Below, piece by piece: positions 47,276 to 56,760 of a DNA stretch of 64,000 nt (within the stretch, counting starts at the first letter, position 1; every line of letters starts with the position of its first letter). Source of the stretch: Platynereis dumerilii. Its lineage: Eukaryota; Annelida; Polychaeta; Phyllodocida; Nereididae. The position numbers and the translations under genes are program-made. The stretch is from the NCBI GenBank assembly GCA_026936325.1, contig JAPTHN010000019.1, positions 12,550,253 through 12,614,252 of the forward strand, given 5' to 3'. The notes under the pieces were generated by a model, which saw nothing but the letters and a program-made list of their open reading frames with translations, was not told the origin of the DNA and made no database searches.

Positions 47276-50253
47276 TCAGCCTTAAAGTGACCGGTTTGGT
47301 CACAGGCGTAACATCGATCATGCAACGGTGGCCGCTGTTGCGGGGACCGATTCGGCGAGCGACTGGGTGATCGATTTGGGGATCCCGATCGTCCCCACGA
47401 ATGTGGTCTGGAATCCCGTAATGAACAATGAACGGCAACGGATGTTGTCATTGGAGACTTGGTGGGTGGTACGGGAGACCCGGTCGGTCGGAGGGCACCA
47501 ACCCACACTCCTACATCATTATCAGCAAATCCCACGTGTCTACCCCGTACTGGAGCCCGACCAATTATTTTATTAAGAGCCGTTTCCTCCTGCACTGCAT
47601 TTAGCGCATCGGCAACCGTGGCCGGATGAGTGCGGGCTGCCTCCCGTGCAACAGCACTATCCCTGGTCCCCCGCAGGAACGCCTCCGTTGCCACCTTATC
47701 TCGGAAAGGTGGATCAACTTCCTCATACGCAATGGCGGCTGCCTTTTGTACCCAATCCGCAAAATCTTCGATCCGCTCATCGGTGCGTTGTCGCATATCG
47801 TTCATTTCCCCCCTAGCTACATTAGCCCGATCCGGTGTGCCAAAGCGATTGCGCAACCGGTCCCGTAACCGGACATAATTCTGAGTTACATCATTTGGTA
47901 GGGTCATCATGTGATCCACTACCTTTCCACACAAACAGTTCTTAAACTGGTTCAGCTTTTCTGCTTCATCCCACCCAAACCTAGTTGCCAATGATTCAAA
48001 TTGGTATACAAATGCCTCATAACGGCCTTCCTGCCCGGAATATTCCGGCATGTTAGGTTTGGGCAAGTCGGGACCCCGCGGCCGATGAGGTTCCAGCGGA
48101 TCTAGGGATTTCCGCCTGTCTTCAATACCTGTATTCCGGGGCGGGCACAATTGGCCTCCTCTCATCTGCACGGCCCTTCCAGGAGCTACAGGCATTGTCT
48201 TCGGGTGCGGTAAATTATGGCCCGATCGCCGACCGTCTTGCGATGACAGCATCTCCCCCTGGGCATAATTACCACGTTGATCCCCCGACCCCGTTGAATA
48301 AGTAAAGTTACCACCCCCAGCCGGACTAACATGATTACCTGACTGTCCGTACCCGGCAGAACTCACATTAGGGGGTGCACCCCATCTTCCCTCGCCAGAC
48401 CCCGGGTATCCACCCGAGTTGGGTGCAGATGTCCCAAACTGACCGGGAACTGTCTCATCCGGGGCATAGCCACCTGGTGCATGGCCCCGGCCAACATAAC
48501 TCTGCCTCCAGTCCGCCGGATTTGGAGGAGGATAATATCCGAAGCCCCTCGTCGGTTGACCATCTCCCGGAGAGGGATCATTATAATCGGAGCACTCATG
48601 GCTAAGGGCCCCGTTATGTAGATGTCTATCTTCCACTCGCACATTCCGACCATGATGAGCACTTGCGGCGGTGTCATACAAGAACACGGCCGGGTTATGA
48701 ATGGATCCAGATGGACCGCGGGTTCGACCCGATGGATCATGAAATGACCCCGATGGATTAAGAGCAGATCCGGGTGGACCGCGGATGCGGCCCGATGGAT
48801 CATAAAGCAAACCCGCTGGGTTATGAGTAGATCCTGATGAACCATAAGTGTGGCCCGATGGATCATGAACTGAACCCGGTGGGTTATGAGTGGATCCGGA
48901 TGGACCGTGGGTGCGGCCCGATGGATCGCGAAGCGAACCCGCTGGGTTATGAGCGGATCCGGATGGACCGTGGGTGCGGCCCGATGGATCATGAAATAAA
49001 CCCGGTGGGTTATGAGCGGATCCGGATGGACCGTAGGTGCGGCCCGATGGATCATGAAATGAACCCGGTGGGTTATGAGCGGATCCGGATGGACCGTGGG
49101 TCCGGCCCGATGGATCATGAAATGAACCCGCCGGGTTATGAGTGGATCCGGCTGGGGCATAATTCATCCCTTCCGCGGGTCCCCCCAACCCAACAACATT
49201 GACACAGGTGACCAGGAAATGGTCCTGCTGATTGTTACTACCCGATCTCCCAACTAACTGATCATCATGACATCGATTTCCACCATCCCCCCATCGACCC
49301 ATGCTATTGGCCTCCCCCATGGCCCGCTGCTGTGATATCCCCCCTACACCCCTTGTTCCTTTCTCGGTATTGGGATCAGCCACCGGCCCCGCCGGAGTTT
49401 TCCGGGAATCAGGGCCACGTGACGGGCCGTACGGCCGTGGGATCTGATTAACTAGGAAAGATGATGGGCCGCCTGTTCGTCTACATTCTTCCGGCAATTC
49501 CTTAACCCCTGCGGGTGTAAATGCCCCACGTCTTTGATTAAAGCTAGCTTGCGTAGGCTGCCCGTTTCCCGATGCACCCCCAAAAATTTGACGACGTGAC
49601 ATATGCACCCCTGGTGCAGAGTTCGCAGATAAGGGGGCTAAACACTCCTGACCCCGCGAACCCATCCCTATCTCTGTTTTCACTGGAATAGGCGGAGCGT
49701 TAACTCGAGTACTTCTCTCCGCTTTAACAGTGGTGGATGTTAGTGGATAAGATTGTGGTTCTTCTATGCGGCTTGGCCGCAATAACTCAAAGTTGGAGAC
49801 CCCGGTTAGTTCAGCCACCTTTGATTGGGCCTCAGTCATCCACGCAGGCCGATTACGTGAAGGACTGACCGGTCCGGGCAGGGTATAGCTAGAGTGCCCA
49901 GGATGTGGAGGTAATTTGTCCCTGCCGAGTTCGGAAATTGGAATGGTCTCACCCGTTTCAGATCGATGGTGTGATAATGACCGCGTACCAGGAGGTACTC
50001 CCCCAGTTACTGCAAAAGACTCCGCATAATGAGTGTCATCCGCGGGACCGATGGAGAAAGCGCCGGCATTAGGTGGAGTTACAGATCTTAAGCCACAGCC
50101 CCTCACTGGAGACGGACCCTTGGTTAAAATAGAGGACCCTCCGTCCACCGGAGTTGTTGGATTAAACGTTACCCAGGGGAGGATTTGATTCGCCCCCACC
50201 TCTGGCCATTCCTGGCTGCTCAGGAGGCCGGTCCATAACGAATGAACTATCAA
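47230..50253 (-). CDS. Gag-like protein with tandem repeats and zinc knuckle (1007 aa)
   Basis: This would be the structural protein of the particle. The first two thirds are low-complexity, Pro/Gly/Ser-rich. They include about eight tandem 21-residue repeats of the type DPSGRTHGPSGSAHNPPGSFH-like units (DNA period 63 bp, 48690-49160). The C-terminal third has a capsid-like helical segment (MPEYSGQEGRYEAFVYQFE onward, with LCGKVVDHM and RNRFG, which resembles Ty3-type capsids) and a CCHC knuckle, CYACDQTGHFKADC, near the end. At about 1000 residues it is far larger than usual Ty3/Gypsy Gag proteins. It overlaps the upstream frame by 92 bp and pol by 46 bp. Confidence 0.85.
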   Translation of the reverse strand: MIVHSLWTGLLSSQEWPEVGANQILPWVTFNPTTPVDGGSSILTKGPSPVRGCGLRSVTPPNAGAFSIGPADDTHYAESFAVTGGVPPGTRSLSHHRSETGETIPISELGRDKLPPHPGHSSYTLPGPVSPSRNRPAWMTEAQSKVAELTGVSNFELLRPSRIEEPQSYPLTSTTVKAERSTRVNAPPIPVKTEIGMGSRGQECLAPLSANSAPGVHMSRRQIFGGASGNGQPTQASFNQRRGAFTPAGVKELPEECRRTGGPSSFLVNQIPRPYGPSRGPDSRKTPAGPVADPNTEKGTRGVGGISQQRAMGEANSMGRWGDGGNRCHDDQLVGRSGSNNQQDHFLVTCVNVVGLGGPAEGMNYAPAGSTHNPAGSFHDPSGRTHGPSGSAHNPPGSFHDPSGRTYGPSGSAHNPPGLFHDPSGRTHGPSGSAHNPAGSLRDPSGRTHGPSGSTHNPPGSVHDPSGHTYGSSGSTHNPAGLLYDPSGRIRGPPGSALNPSGSFHDPSGRTRGPSGSIHNPAVFLYDTAASAHHGRNVRVEDRHLHNGALSHECSDYNDPSPGDGQPTRGFGYYPPPNPADWRQSYVGRGHAPGGYAPDETVPGQFGTSAPNSGGYPGSGEGRWGAPPNVSSAGYGQSGNHVSPAGGGNFTYSTGSGDQRGNYAQGEMLSSQDGRRSGHNLPHPKTMPVAPGRAVQMRGGQLCPPRNTGIEDRRKSLDPLEPHRPRGPDLPKPNMPEYSGQEGRYEAFVYQFESLATRFGWDEAEKLNQFKNCLCGKVVDHMMTLPNDVTQNYVRLRDRLRNRFGTPDRANVARGEMNDMRQRTDERIEDFADWVQKAAAIAYEEVDPPFRDKVATEAFLRGTRDSAVAREAARTHPATVADALNAVQEETALNKIIGRAPVRGRHVGFADNDVGVWVGALRPTGSPVPPTKSPMTTSVAVHCSLRDSRPHSWGRSGSPNRSPSRSPNRSPQQRPPLHDRCYACDQTGHFKADCPDRQKSPNASGQQ
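48690..49160 (-). repeat. 63-bp coding minisatellite in the Gag frame
   Basis: About eight units of 63 bp (21 codons) containing GGATCCGGATGGACC and GGTGGGTTATGAG on the plus strand. The length keeps the reading frame. Variant units point to expansion by unequal exchange or RT slippage. Confidence 0.9.
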
Positions 50254-51694
50254 CCCTTTGTGAACTATCCACCCTTTGTGACCTAGCCATACCCGGACCC
50301 CCCATGGCCCCAGGGTGATTCCTGGTGGATGATTGTATCATCGGCTCTCCACTCGTACCGCCCTGGTCAACTCCTGTGGATGGCAACCTATCCACCCTTC
50401 GTGAACTACCCATCCCTTGTGACCTATCCATGCCGGGACCCCCCAGGGCCCCTGGGTGATTCCTGGCGGATGATTGCGGCACCGGGTCCCCACTCGTATC
50501 ACCTTGGTAAACTCCTGTGGGTGGCAAACAATTCAAGATGGCACCAAAGAGAGCCTGCCGGTGGGCTTCTGCCCGATCCTTCCCAGGAATTAAATCCTCC
50601 CTCGGTCGGTCTCCCTTAACTTCCTCTGAAGCTTCTACAGCTTCCTCCGAAGCTTCTACAGCTTCCTCACCACCACGATGAGGCGAGTCCTTCCGATCGG
50701 ACTGATTGGCATCAGGATCTGCAAAAGCCAAGCCCAAGTTACTGGCCCAATCATCAATATATTTCTCGTTATCAGATAAGGACTCCCCGGATACTCCTGC
50801 TACAGTTTGCAGGTCTACGGGAGTGGGCGGTAACGCTGAGGCATTCAGACCCTCCCCCGACCTAGCTCCAGCCTCGGACTGCTGTGATCGCGTGGACCGA
50901 TGCGATCGAACTGACCCGGGGGTACCACTGTGACTTCTACTTAAGGACAAACGTTTTACCTGTTCTGACAGCTGACCGATGGCATGATCAACTTTTCTCA
51001 GTTCTCCTTTTACCGCGCCTATCTCTTGACGCATCGCGTTATGTGCCCCATTTACAAAAAGCTCCAATTGAGTCTTTTGATATAAGACAAATTGTTCCGT
51101 CTCGTTTGCCTTCTCTAGCGCCCGCTGGGCCATATGCGTACGCGAGACCCCTCCCGAACTAACGAGGGAATGTCCATAGTGTTCATCGGATGAGTCTCCA
51201 ACATTAGATCTTTCCATAACCAAAGACTCTCTATATTCCGATGCAGACAAGTGATTGGATTCATTTTCCTGCGTGTAACTATCTCGCAACCCCTGGATGC
51301 TTTTATCTCCTGAACTCGAAATAGCCTCCATAGGCGAGGATGGCATCGCGGAAGAATCCACAACCCCCCTTGCAAGGGTGGACCCCCCCAGGGTGAACCG
51401 TCCAAATCCTGCGTCGGAAGAGGATGTCGATTGGACCGTATGGTCCCTGGTCGCCCCAAACGATAAGGACCCACTCCCCTCAACCTCCCTTTCCGGAGAC
51501 CCGAAGCTAATGATCCCTTGGACATGCAAAGAATTCCAATGTCCTCCCTGGGGAATGTACCGATTCAAAAGCTCCAATGTCAACACCCCATGCGCTTCAC
51601 GGGTCTGGATTATCAACTCGGCGCGCGTCGGACCAACTAGCGGTATCTCGCGCAGCTGATCCCGTGATGCCGTTTGCAAATTAGTTGGCGCCAT
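50162..51694 (-). CDS. Helix-hairpin-helix plus coiled-coil frame upstream of Gag (510 aa)
   Basis: The N terminus has a helix-hairpin-helix motif like that of ComEA (LREIPLVGPTRAELII, residues about 14-29, then TREAHGVLTLELLNR). Such motifs bind DNA non-specifically. The middle is Ser/Gly-rich. Residues about 195-255 look like an amphipathic coiled coil (TQLELFVNGAHNAMRQEIGA, then EQVKRLS). The C terminus is repetitive, with two GGPGM-DRSQ-type repeats. It is the first frame after the leader and overlaps the Gag frame by 92 bp. It may be an N-terminal Gag extension rather than a separate gene. Confidence 0.65.
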   Translation of the reverse strand: MAPTNLQTASRDQLREIPLVGPTRAELIIQTREAHGVLTLELLNRYIPQGGHWNSLHVQGIISFGSPEREVEGSGSLSFGATRDHTVQSTSSSDAGFGRFTLGGSTLARGVVDSSAMPSSPMEAISSSGDKSIQGLRDSYTQENESNHLSASEYRESLVMERSNVGDSSDEHYGHSLVSSGGVSRTHMAQRALEKANETEQFVLYQKTQLELFVNGAHNAMRQEIGAVKGELRKVDHAIGQLSEQVKRLSLSRSHSGTPGSVRSHRSTRSQQSEAGARSGEGLNASALPPTPVDLQTVAGVSGESLSDNEKYIDDWASNLGLAFADPDANQSDRKDSPHRGGEEAVEASEEAVEASEEVKGDRPREDLIPGKDRAEAHRQALFGAILNCLPPTGVYQGDTSGDPVPQSSARNHPGALGGPGMDRSQGMGSSRRVDRLPSTGVDQGGTSGEPMIQSSTRNHPGAMGGPGMARSQRVDSSQRVDSSFVMDRPPEQPGMARGGGESNPPLGNV

Positions 51695-53186
51695 GATAAT
51701 TCAAGGATTAAGCCTCGCCCCGCAAACCACCACACAACTACAAATCAAGGGATGCCGTGCAGATATCGGAACACGTGTAATTACTGAGCACTGGGTTAGC
51801 GAACGACACGACCGCAGTTGTACCACAATGAACTTATGCCACCAGCAAGCCGAGGGAGCGTCAAGAGCAGCCACTCACTTGCAACAGTCGGACGAACTGC
51901 CTCAGTGCGTCCGGCCCTTGCAGGTATCCAATGACCACAGATGCGTCCCAATTGACCAGCCAGTAACCAAACCACGATACACTATCTGCCCCCTCCCTGA
52001 CAAAAATTTTCCCAAGGAGTAACCTCGGTTACCACACAAACAATCCGAATAACCAAGTTAAATTCCGGACTTTAATCGATGTTGTCGGCCCTATTGGTTG
52101 CACCACCCTTTTTAAAGGAAAGTGGTGTTTAATATGAAGGCTGACATAACCTCAAACAGAATTGTCTGCGCAGCCCGGACCCACTACCGTTATGTAACGC
52201 CAGTAGGCTTCATCAAATGTTTCTTAGCCACTTCCGGTAATTATATTTATTTCTATTTAGTCCCTCGGGCCCTCCTGGCCGACCACAGGGTTGTCAATTA
52301 ACTTCGGATTAATTCTATTATTCAACATGGAAAGAAACGCATGGATGTTTAATCTGCAAGTCCCAGGTAGGGATACCACAGGCATGAAACAAGGACTACA
52401 GATGCTTTATGGCGAAGAGTCCCAGGCAATTGCAGTCTTTTTAAATTATACACAATGACCGAATTTTATGTGACAGGTCGGATCACCGGCCAGCGAACGC
52501 CAGTGAAATCTTAACCAGTGAGCGATAGAACTTGAGAGACCTGTACATGCATTGACCGATAACAGCCAATGAAGTCTGTGCCGTGTTGTTAATTATCTTC
52601 AACGAAAACCCCCCGTTATCTAAATAATAATATTTTATTTCTATTTATAGACCGGTTATGACCTAAGTCCTTTTTAACCCAATTTATATTTATTCTTGTT
52701 TAAAAATCAGAAAATAGAAGCTTCAGATATTGGAGTTCACCCTCGCCACGGCTCACCAGAGCCACCAGGCGCAATGTTACAACTTAACGAGATACCAGAA
52801 AATTTCAGCTGACAGCCAGTTTCCCCAAGAACCTCAGAGCCCAACAGCGAGGGCTCAATATTAACTAAAGTCAATCAATAATATTACATAAAGTAAATCG
52901 ATCAATCACTTCCACTTCCCTCCCTACCATAAACAAGAGAAGTGCGCGGATTATACAACCGGTAATATGACAAAACCAATGAGTAAATAGAACCACAACC
53001 AGTTCAATAGTGTTAGTAACGATCAATTAAATAGAATAAAGAACAAAATCAACCAATTTACAGAGCCCAGATAATTAATCAATACCCTAACCTACGATAA
53101 CTACTTGAAGTGGCAAGATATAATTAGTAAGCTGTAAAGCCAGGTCAACAATCTAACGTCAACAAGCAACCTCAAATCATTGAAGC

Positions 53187-53350
53187 CAAGTTACCTAAGT
53201 CAAGTCGCTAAAGTCAAGGTGCTAAAGTCAAGGTGCTAAAGTCAAGGTGCTAAAGTCACGTCACTAAAGTCTAGCCGCTAAAGTCAAGTCGCTAAAGTCA
53301 AGTCGATAAAGCAAGTCACTAAAGTCAAGTCGCTAAAGTCAAGGTGCTAA
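53187..53350. repeat. 15-bp minisatellite (GTCAAGTCGCTAAA-type)
   Basis: About eleven imperfect units of CTAAAGTCAAGTCG/CTAAAGTCAAGGTG in the leader of the LTR element. Confidence 0.88.
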
Positions 53351-53399
53351 AGGCAATACATTCGACGCACGTATACAATTCAAAGTCCTGCAATCCCAG

Positions 53400-53535
53400 T
53401 CATGTAACTCAAGTCATGTAACTCAAGTCATGTAACTCAAGTCATGTAACTCAAGTCATGTAACTCAAGTCTTATAACTCAAGTCTTGTAACTCAAGTCA
53501 GGAAATGCAAGTCATGAACTCAAGTCAGGAAACTC
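53400..53535. repeat. 14-bp minisatellite (GTCATGTAACTCAA-type)
   Basis: About nine units, the first five nearly identical, then decaying. Different in sequence from the adjacent 15-bp array. Confidence 0.9.
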
Positions 53536-54204
53536 CAGTACTGAAGCTCATGCTTAATAATGCCCCGTGTCAAGGCACAACAATTTTAAATAACTTGACT
53601 AACCAGGTCGAATTAATCAAGAATTCACTTAAGGTACAACTTGAATGTCAGCTGTCTGACACTTCCACCAATGCAAAAATATCAGAAGTGAAAAATGAAC
53701 TTGTCACACACCACTGACCATGTCACCAGAAATTAACAAAAAATACCTAACTCAATAGCATCAGCATACTGTACAGTACACAGTAATTAAACAGAAATTA
53801 CGAAAAATTAAATATTTCAACGCGTGCGCTCACAGCTGCCTGGGCGCCATGATGAAAAAATTCAGCATGGCCAGATCTTGTCCAAAAACAAGTCTCAGAA
53901 AAACGACAGTTGAAGAAAACCTACGGATGGTACACACTTGTTACCTCTCACGCTCGTAGACAACTAACAAGCAAACACAATGACACCACAAATTACCAGT
54001 GTCAGTAATCAGAAAATACTAATAATCGTTCGCCAAACGAAATAATTCAGCGAAAATTGCTCATCCGCCATTACAGGCAGACAAGCCAAATTTTGACAAG
54101 CGAAAAAACGAGCAAGTTTCTCGCCAAAAAACGCCAGGAAAACGCCCGAAAAACCAGGCAAAAACGTTCAGGCAGTCCTATAGAACGTCCTGAACAGCTC
54201 CATA

Positions 54205-54217
54205 GGTTCTGACACCA
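54205..54217 (-). promoter_or_regulatory. Primer binding site, probably tRNA-Leu
   Basis: The minus strand reads TGGTGTCAGAACC, starting two bases inside the 5' LTR. Its complement ends TTCTGACACCA, which matches the 3' end of animal tRNA-Leu (acceptor end TTCTGACA plus CCA) over 11 bases. The tRNA identity is recalled, not searched. Confidence 0.65.
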
Positions 54218-54219
54218 AA

Positions 54220-54371
54220 TATAGGATACAGTAATATAGATATAACGAGCGCAAGAAATGTACGTCGGTCTCACCGTAGATCGTCTTCAAAAGCGCCGGT
54301 TCCTTGGGCGGAAGTTCCACGGCGCATGGCCGTGACGTCACTGCGGCAGCGCCTCTGGCGGCGGATCCCGC
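54220..54371 (-). repeat. 5' LTR (152 bp)
   Basis: Direct repeat of 34002-34153, about 94% identical. The terminal dinucleotides are not the usual TG...CA. The AGAAG duplication follows at 54372-54376. Confidence 0.88.
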
Positions 54372-54640
54372 AGAAGGAATAATGAACACTGTTTTCATAC
54401 TTTCAAACTATAGGCACTTCACAGAAAGCAGGAAAATGAGATAATTAGCCGCCATTTTGGAAAATGGCTGCCATGGGTCAACCAGGTCAAATCTGAAGTG
54501 GCTCCCTATCTAAATATTTTATTTAAGACGTTTTTGAAATGTGTGCCAAGTTAAGACGTTTTTGAAATGTGTGCCAAGTTTCATGCTTCTATGTATAAAT
54601 GCACTATTACTTCCCTATTCATGACAAATCTGCCCCGCTA

Positions 54641-56760
54641 CTAGCCAATCAATCGTTGACATGAATGATAATGGAATGCTTTATCAATTGATGTTGGTGT
54701 GGTCGAAAGAACAGTGCTTGATTGAATTGGAACATCATTCGTAACAAGACTACTGCAAATTTGGTGAATATGAGTGGAGAATGATGGTTTTGTATTTGTG
54801 TATGCTGTTCACAGTAGTAAAAAAGCAGTAACTGATCCAAAAAAGCATGAGTGTGTCAAATGGGATTTTGCATTGAAATAGGAGGAAATATCAAATTTCC
54901 AAGCAGTAATTAGTGCCATCTATAAAATAGTGTAACACAATGAAACAAAACTAATAATACATTTTAGGCCTTTTTTTTTTTAAGTAATGAAAAAAAAACT
55001 GATGAAAACTATCGATGGTGAAAGTGCAAAACCATGTAAGTCAAAAAAAGCTGTTATTCAGAAATTGGAAAAAACTATCACAGATAATTTTTTATGGTAA
55101 TGTTCATTTATATGCAAGTTAGGTTCTACGTGATTTATAGAAAGTGAGACCCTGTTTTAGCATAATTTTTTGTCATAGGTAATTGACCCCTGCATTGATG
55201 CTACCATCAGATATGAATGAAAAATTCGAGTTACAAGGTTTTGCACTTTCATTTTTTGCAAGTTAGTGAAAGTCAAAAACCTTGTAACTCGATCATTTAT
55301 CACATTTCTAAGCAACTTGCAGCATTGAATGTACTTCCAATCTATAGCTATATAGTAAAAATTATGATTTGACCATAATAAATAACAACTGCTAATTTTA
55401 ATTAGTGGCTACAATAGCAAGAATGAGGAAAATAGCAATTTTTCTAATTTTCATGCACAATTTTTTTCAATAGCCTACATCACTAAAACAAATATAGGGA
55501 GGTATAGATTTTTTAATAGGGAAATTTCCTGAGAGCCATAAAAAAGTGCCGCAATCATTGTTTTTCAAAAAAAGTTGAAATATCTGAAAATATGAGCTTC
55601 TAATTACTGATTTGAGTTACGAGGTTTTGCACTTTCACTTTTTGGAAGAAATCGACATACAAGGTTTGGTGAGACCATGGTAAAATCATTCTCTCACAGC
55701 TTCAAAAAACAGCAAACTGGCAAGGTGACCCATTGACAACATGTATTGGATATTGAAATAGTCATTCCACCCAAAATCTAAAAATGGCAAAATTTTGACA
55801 TACGAGGTTTTGCACTTTCACCATCGCTATGTTGTTTTTAATAAATATAAATGCAAAAACTTATGTGTCAGTGTTATTTTGTCAAAAGATTTCAAAACCC
55901 CATCACTTTTTTTTTTACTTCTGCATGCTTGTCACAAGAGAAAAACCACAAAAATGTCATTGACCCCAAACCGGTTGATGACCTCTTCAGTCACATCAAT
56001 GATGTACAAAATGCTCATTGAATCTCCCAATTTAGAAAACTAATTGATAACATTGTTTTAAACATTATTCTTTTAATGACCTAGATGCATAGGCATATGA
56101 CGCACGATGCATGAGGTGCAAGCGACATTTGGCCGAATTTCAAGATCCAGATTTAGTACCATTTCAATGAAATTGCCTGGAAATCATTAATTCGCAATAG
56201 TTTTTATCAAATTATTTGCTCGAATTTTTTGCCTTTTTTTCCGAAACTTTTGGCCGTCACTCACCCCCCTGCCCCTTTCCAATACGATTATGCCTGCAAG
56301 CACAGCTGTTAGGAAGTGACGGTTTCAACAATTCCAGTGTAAACAGAAGCAAATAACATTTTATTGGGGATGTATGTTGTTAGAAATGGCATGCAAATTA
56401 CCATTTTTTTTATTACTCTTGAAAGTGAATTACTGCAATGTTTCTTAAATATATATTTTCTACCAATTTCTTTTTATGTTTCTGTGAAATTAAATAGATA
56501 TCAATGTTTCACCTATTTCACCTATCACAAGAATCCCTAGTTCTGCGCTGTCAGATGAAGAACTTGTGTAATATTTTGTTTCAGCTGCAGAATTAGTGGA
56601 CAGTTTTGCTGACTCGACGGAAACGTATCTGATAATGTCACCTTTTGCTAATTGCAACCTTAATTCATTCATCTTGATGTTACCGATATCCCAGAAGACC
56701 TTGAATTATTCTCAAGGAATTTATGAACAGCTAAGATGATAAAATATCTTAGGCTAATAA
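54641..56760. repeat. Long non-coding tandem unit, copy 4, right part
   Basis: After the nested insertions the tandem unit resumes with blocks 54645-54790 (as 16060-16230), 55920-56090 (as 21640-21810), 56425-56600 (as 21840-22100) and 56635-56740 (as 22505-22675). No frame is conserved. Confidence 0.7.
55010..55829. mobile_element. TA-flanked non-autonomous DNA transposon E5
   Basis: The ends begin CGATGGTGAAAGTGCAAAAC on the reverse of the right end and TCGATGGTGAAAGTGCAAAA on the left. TA lies at 55010-55011 and 55828-55829. The core GGTTTTGCACTTTCA recurs near 55019, 55240, 55625 and 55805 in both orientations, often next to a GTTACAAGG/GACATACGAGG phrase. Non-coding. Confidence 0.8.

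Larger units (their letters stand above)
51695..54204 (-). other. Long 5' leader of the LTR element
   Basis: About 2.5 kb between the primer binding site and the first frame, with no recognised coding domain. It contains two minisatellites, annotated separately. Leaders of this length often hold packaging or translation signals; none can be recognised here. Confidence 0.5.
34002..54371 (-). mobile_element. Ty3/Gypsy-type LTR retrotransposon, 20.4 kb including a nested element
   Basis: The element lies on the minus strand between 152-bp direct repeats (34002-34153 and 54220-54371). A 5-bp target duplication, AGAAG, lies outside at 33997-34001 and 54372-54376. A primer binding site and a polypurine tract sit in the expected places. 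Order on the minus strand: leader with minisatellites, helix-hairpin-helix frame, Gag, protease-RT-RNase H, integrase, basic frame, TatD-like region, 3' non-coding repeats. The RT-before-integrase order is that of Ty3/Gypsy. The 3.46-kb foldback at 38456-41911 is a later insertion, so the element proper is about 16.9 kb, large for this group. The LTRs are about 94% identical by hand alignment, so the insertion is not recent. It is broken, with a few breaks in the integrase and TatD-like parts. Confidence 0.9.
33254..54640. mobile_element. TA-flanked MITE split by an LTR element
   Basis: The left end (TA at 33254-33255, then GCGGGGCAGGTATGT) is matched inward at the right by TA at 54639-54640 followed by GCGGGGCAGATTTGT. 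The arms share about 200 bp, including AATAGTGCATTTATACATAG and GAAGCATGAAACTTGG. Without the LTR element the unit is only about 1.0 kb (33254-33996 plus 54372-54640). A second internal inverted pair lies at 33630-33690 and 33800-33850 (AAGAGCTTTCAAATGA and its complement). The right arm has a short tandem duplication (about 27 bp) at 54525-54580. No coding sequence. Confidence 0.75.
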
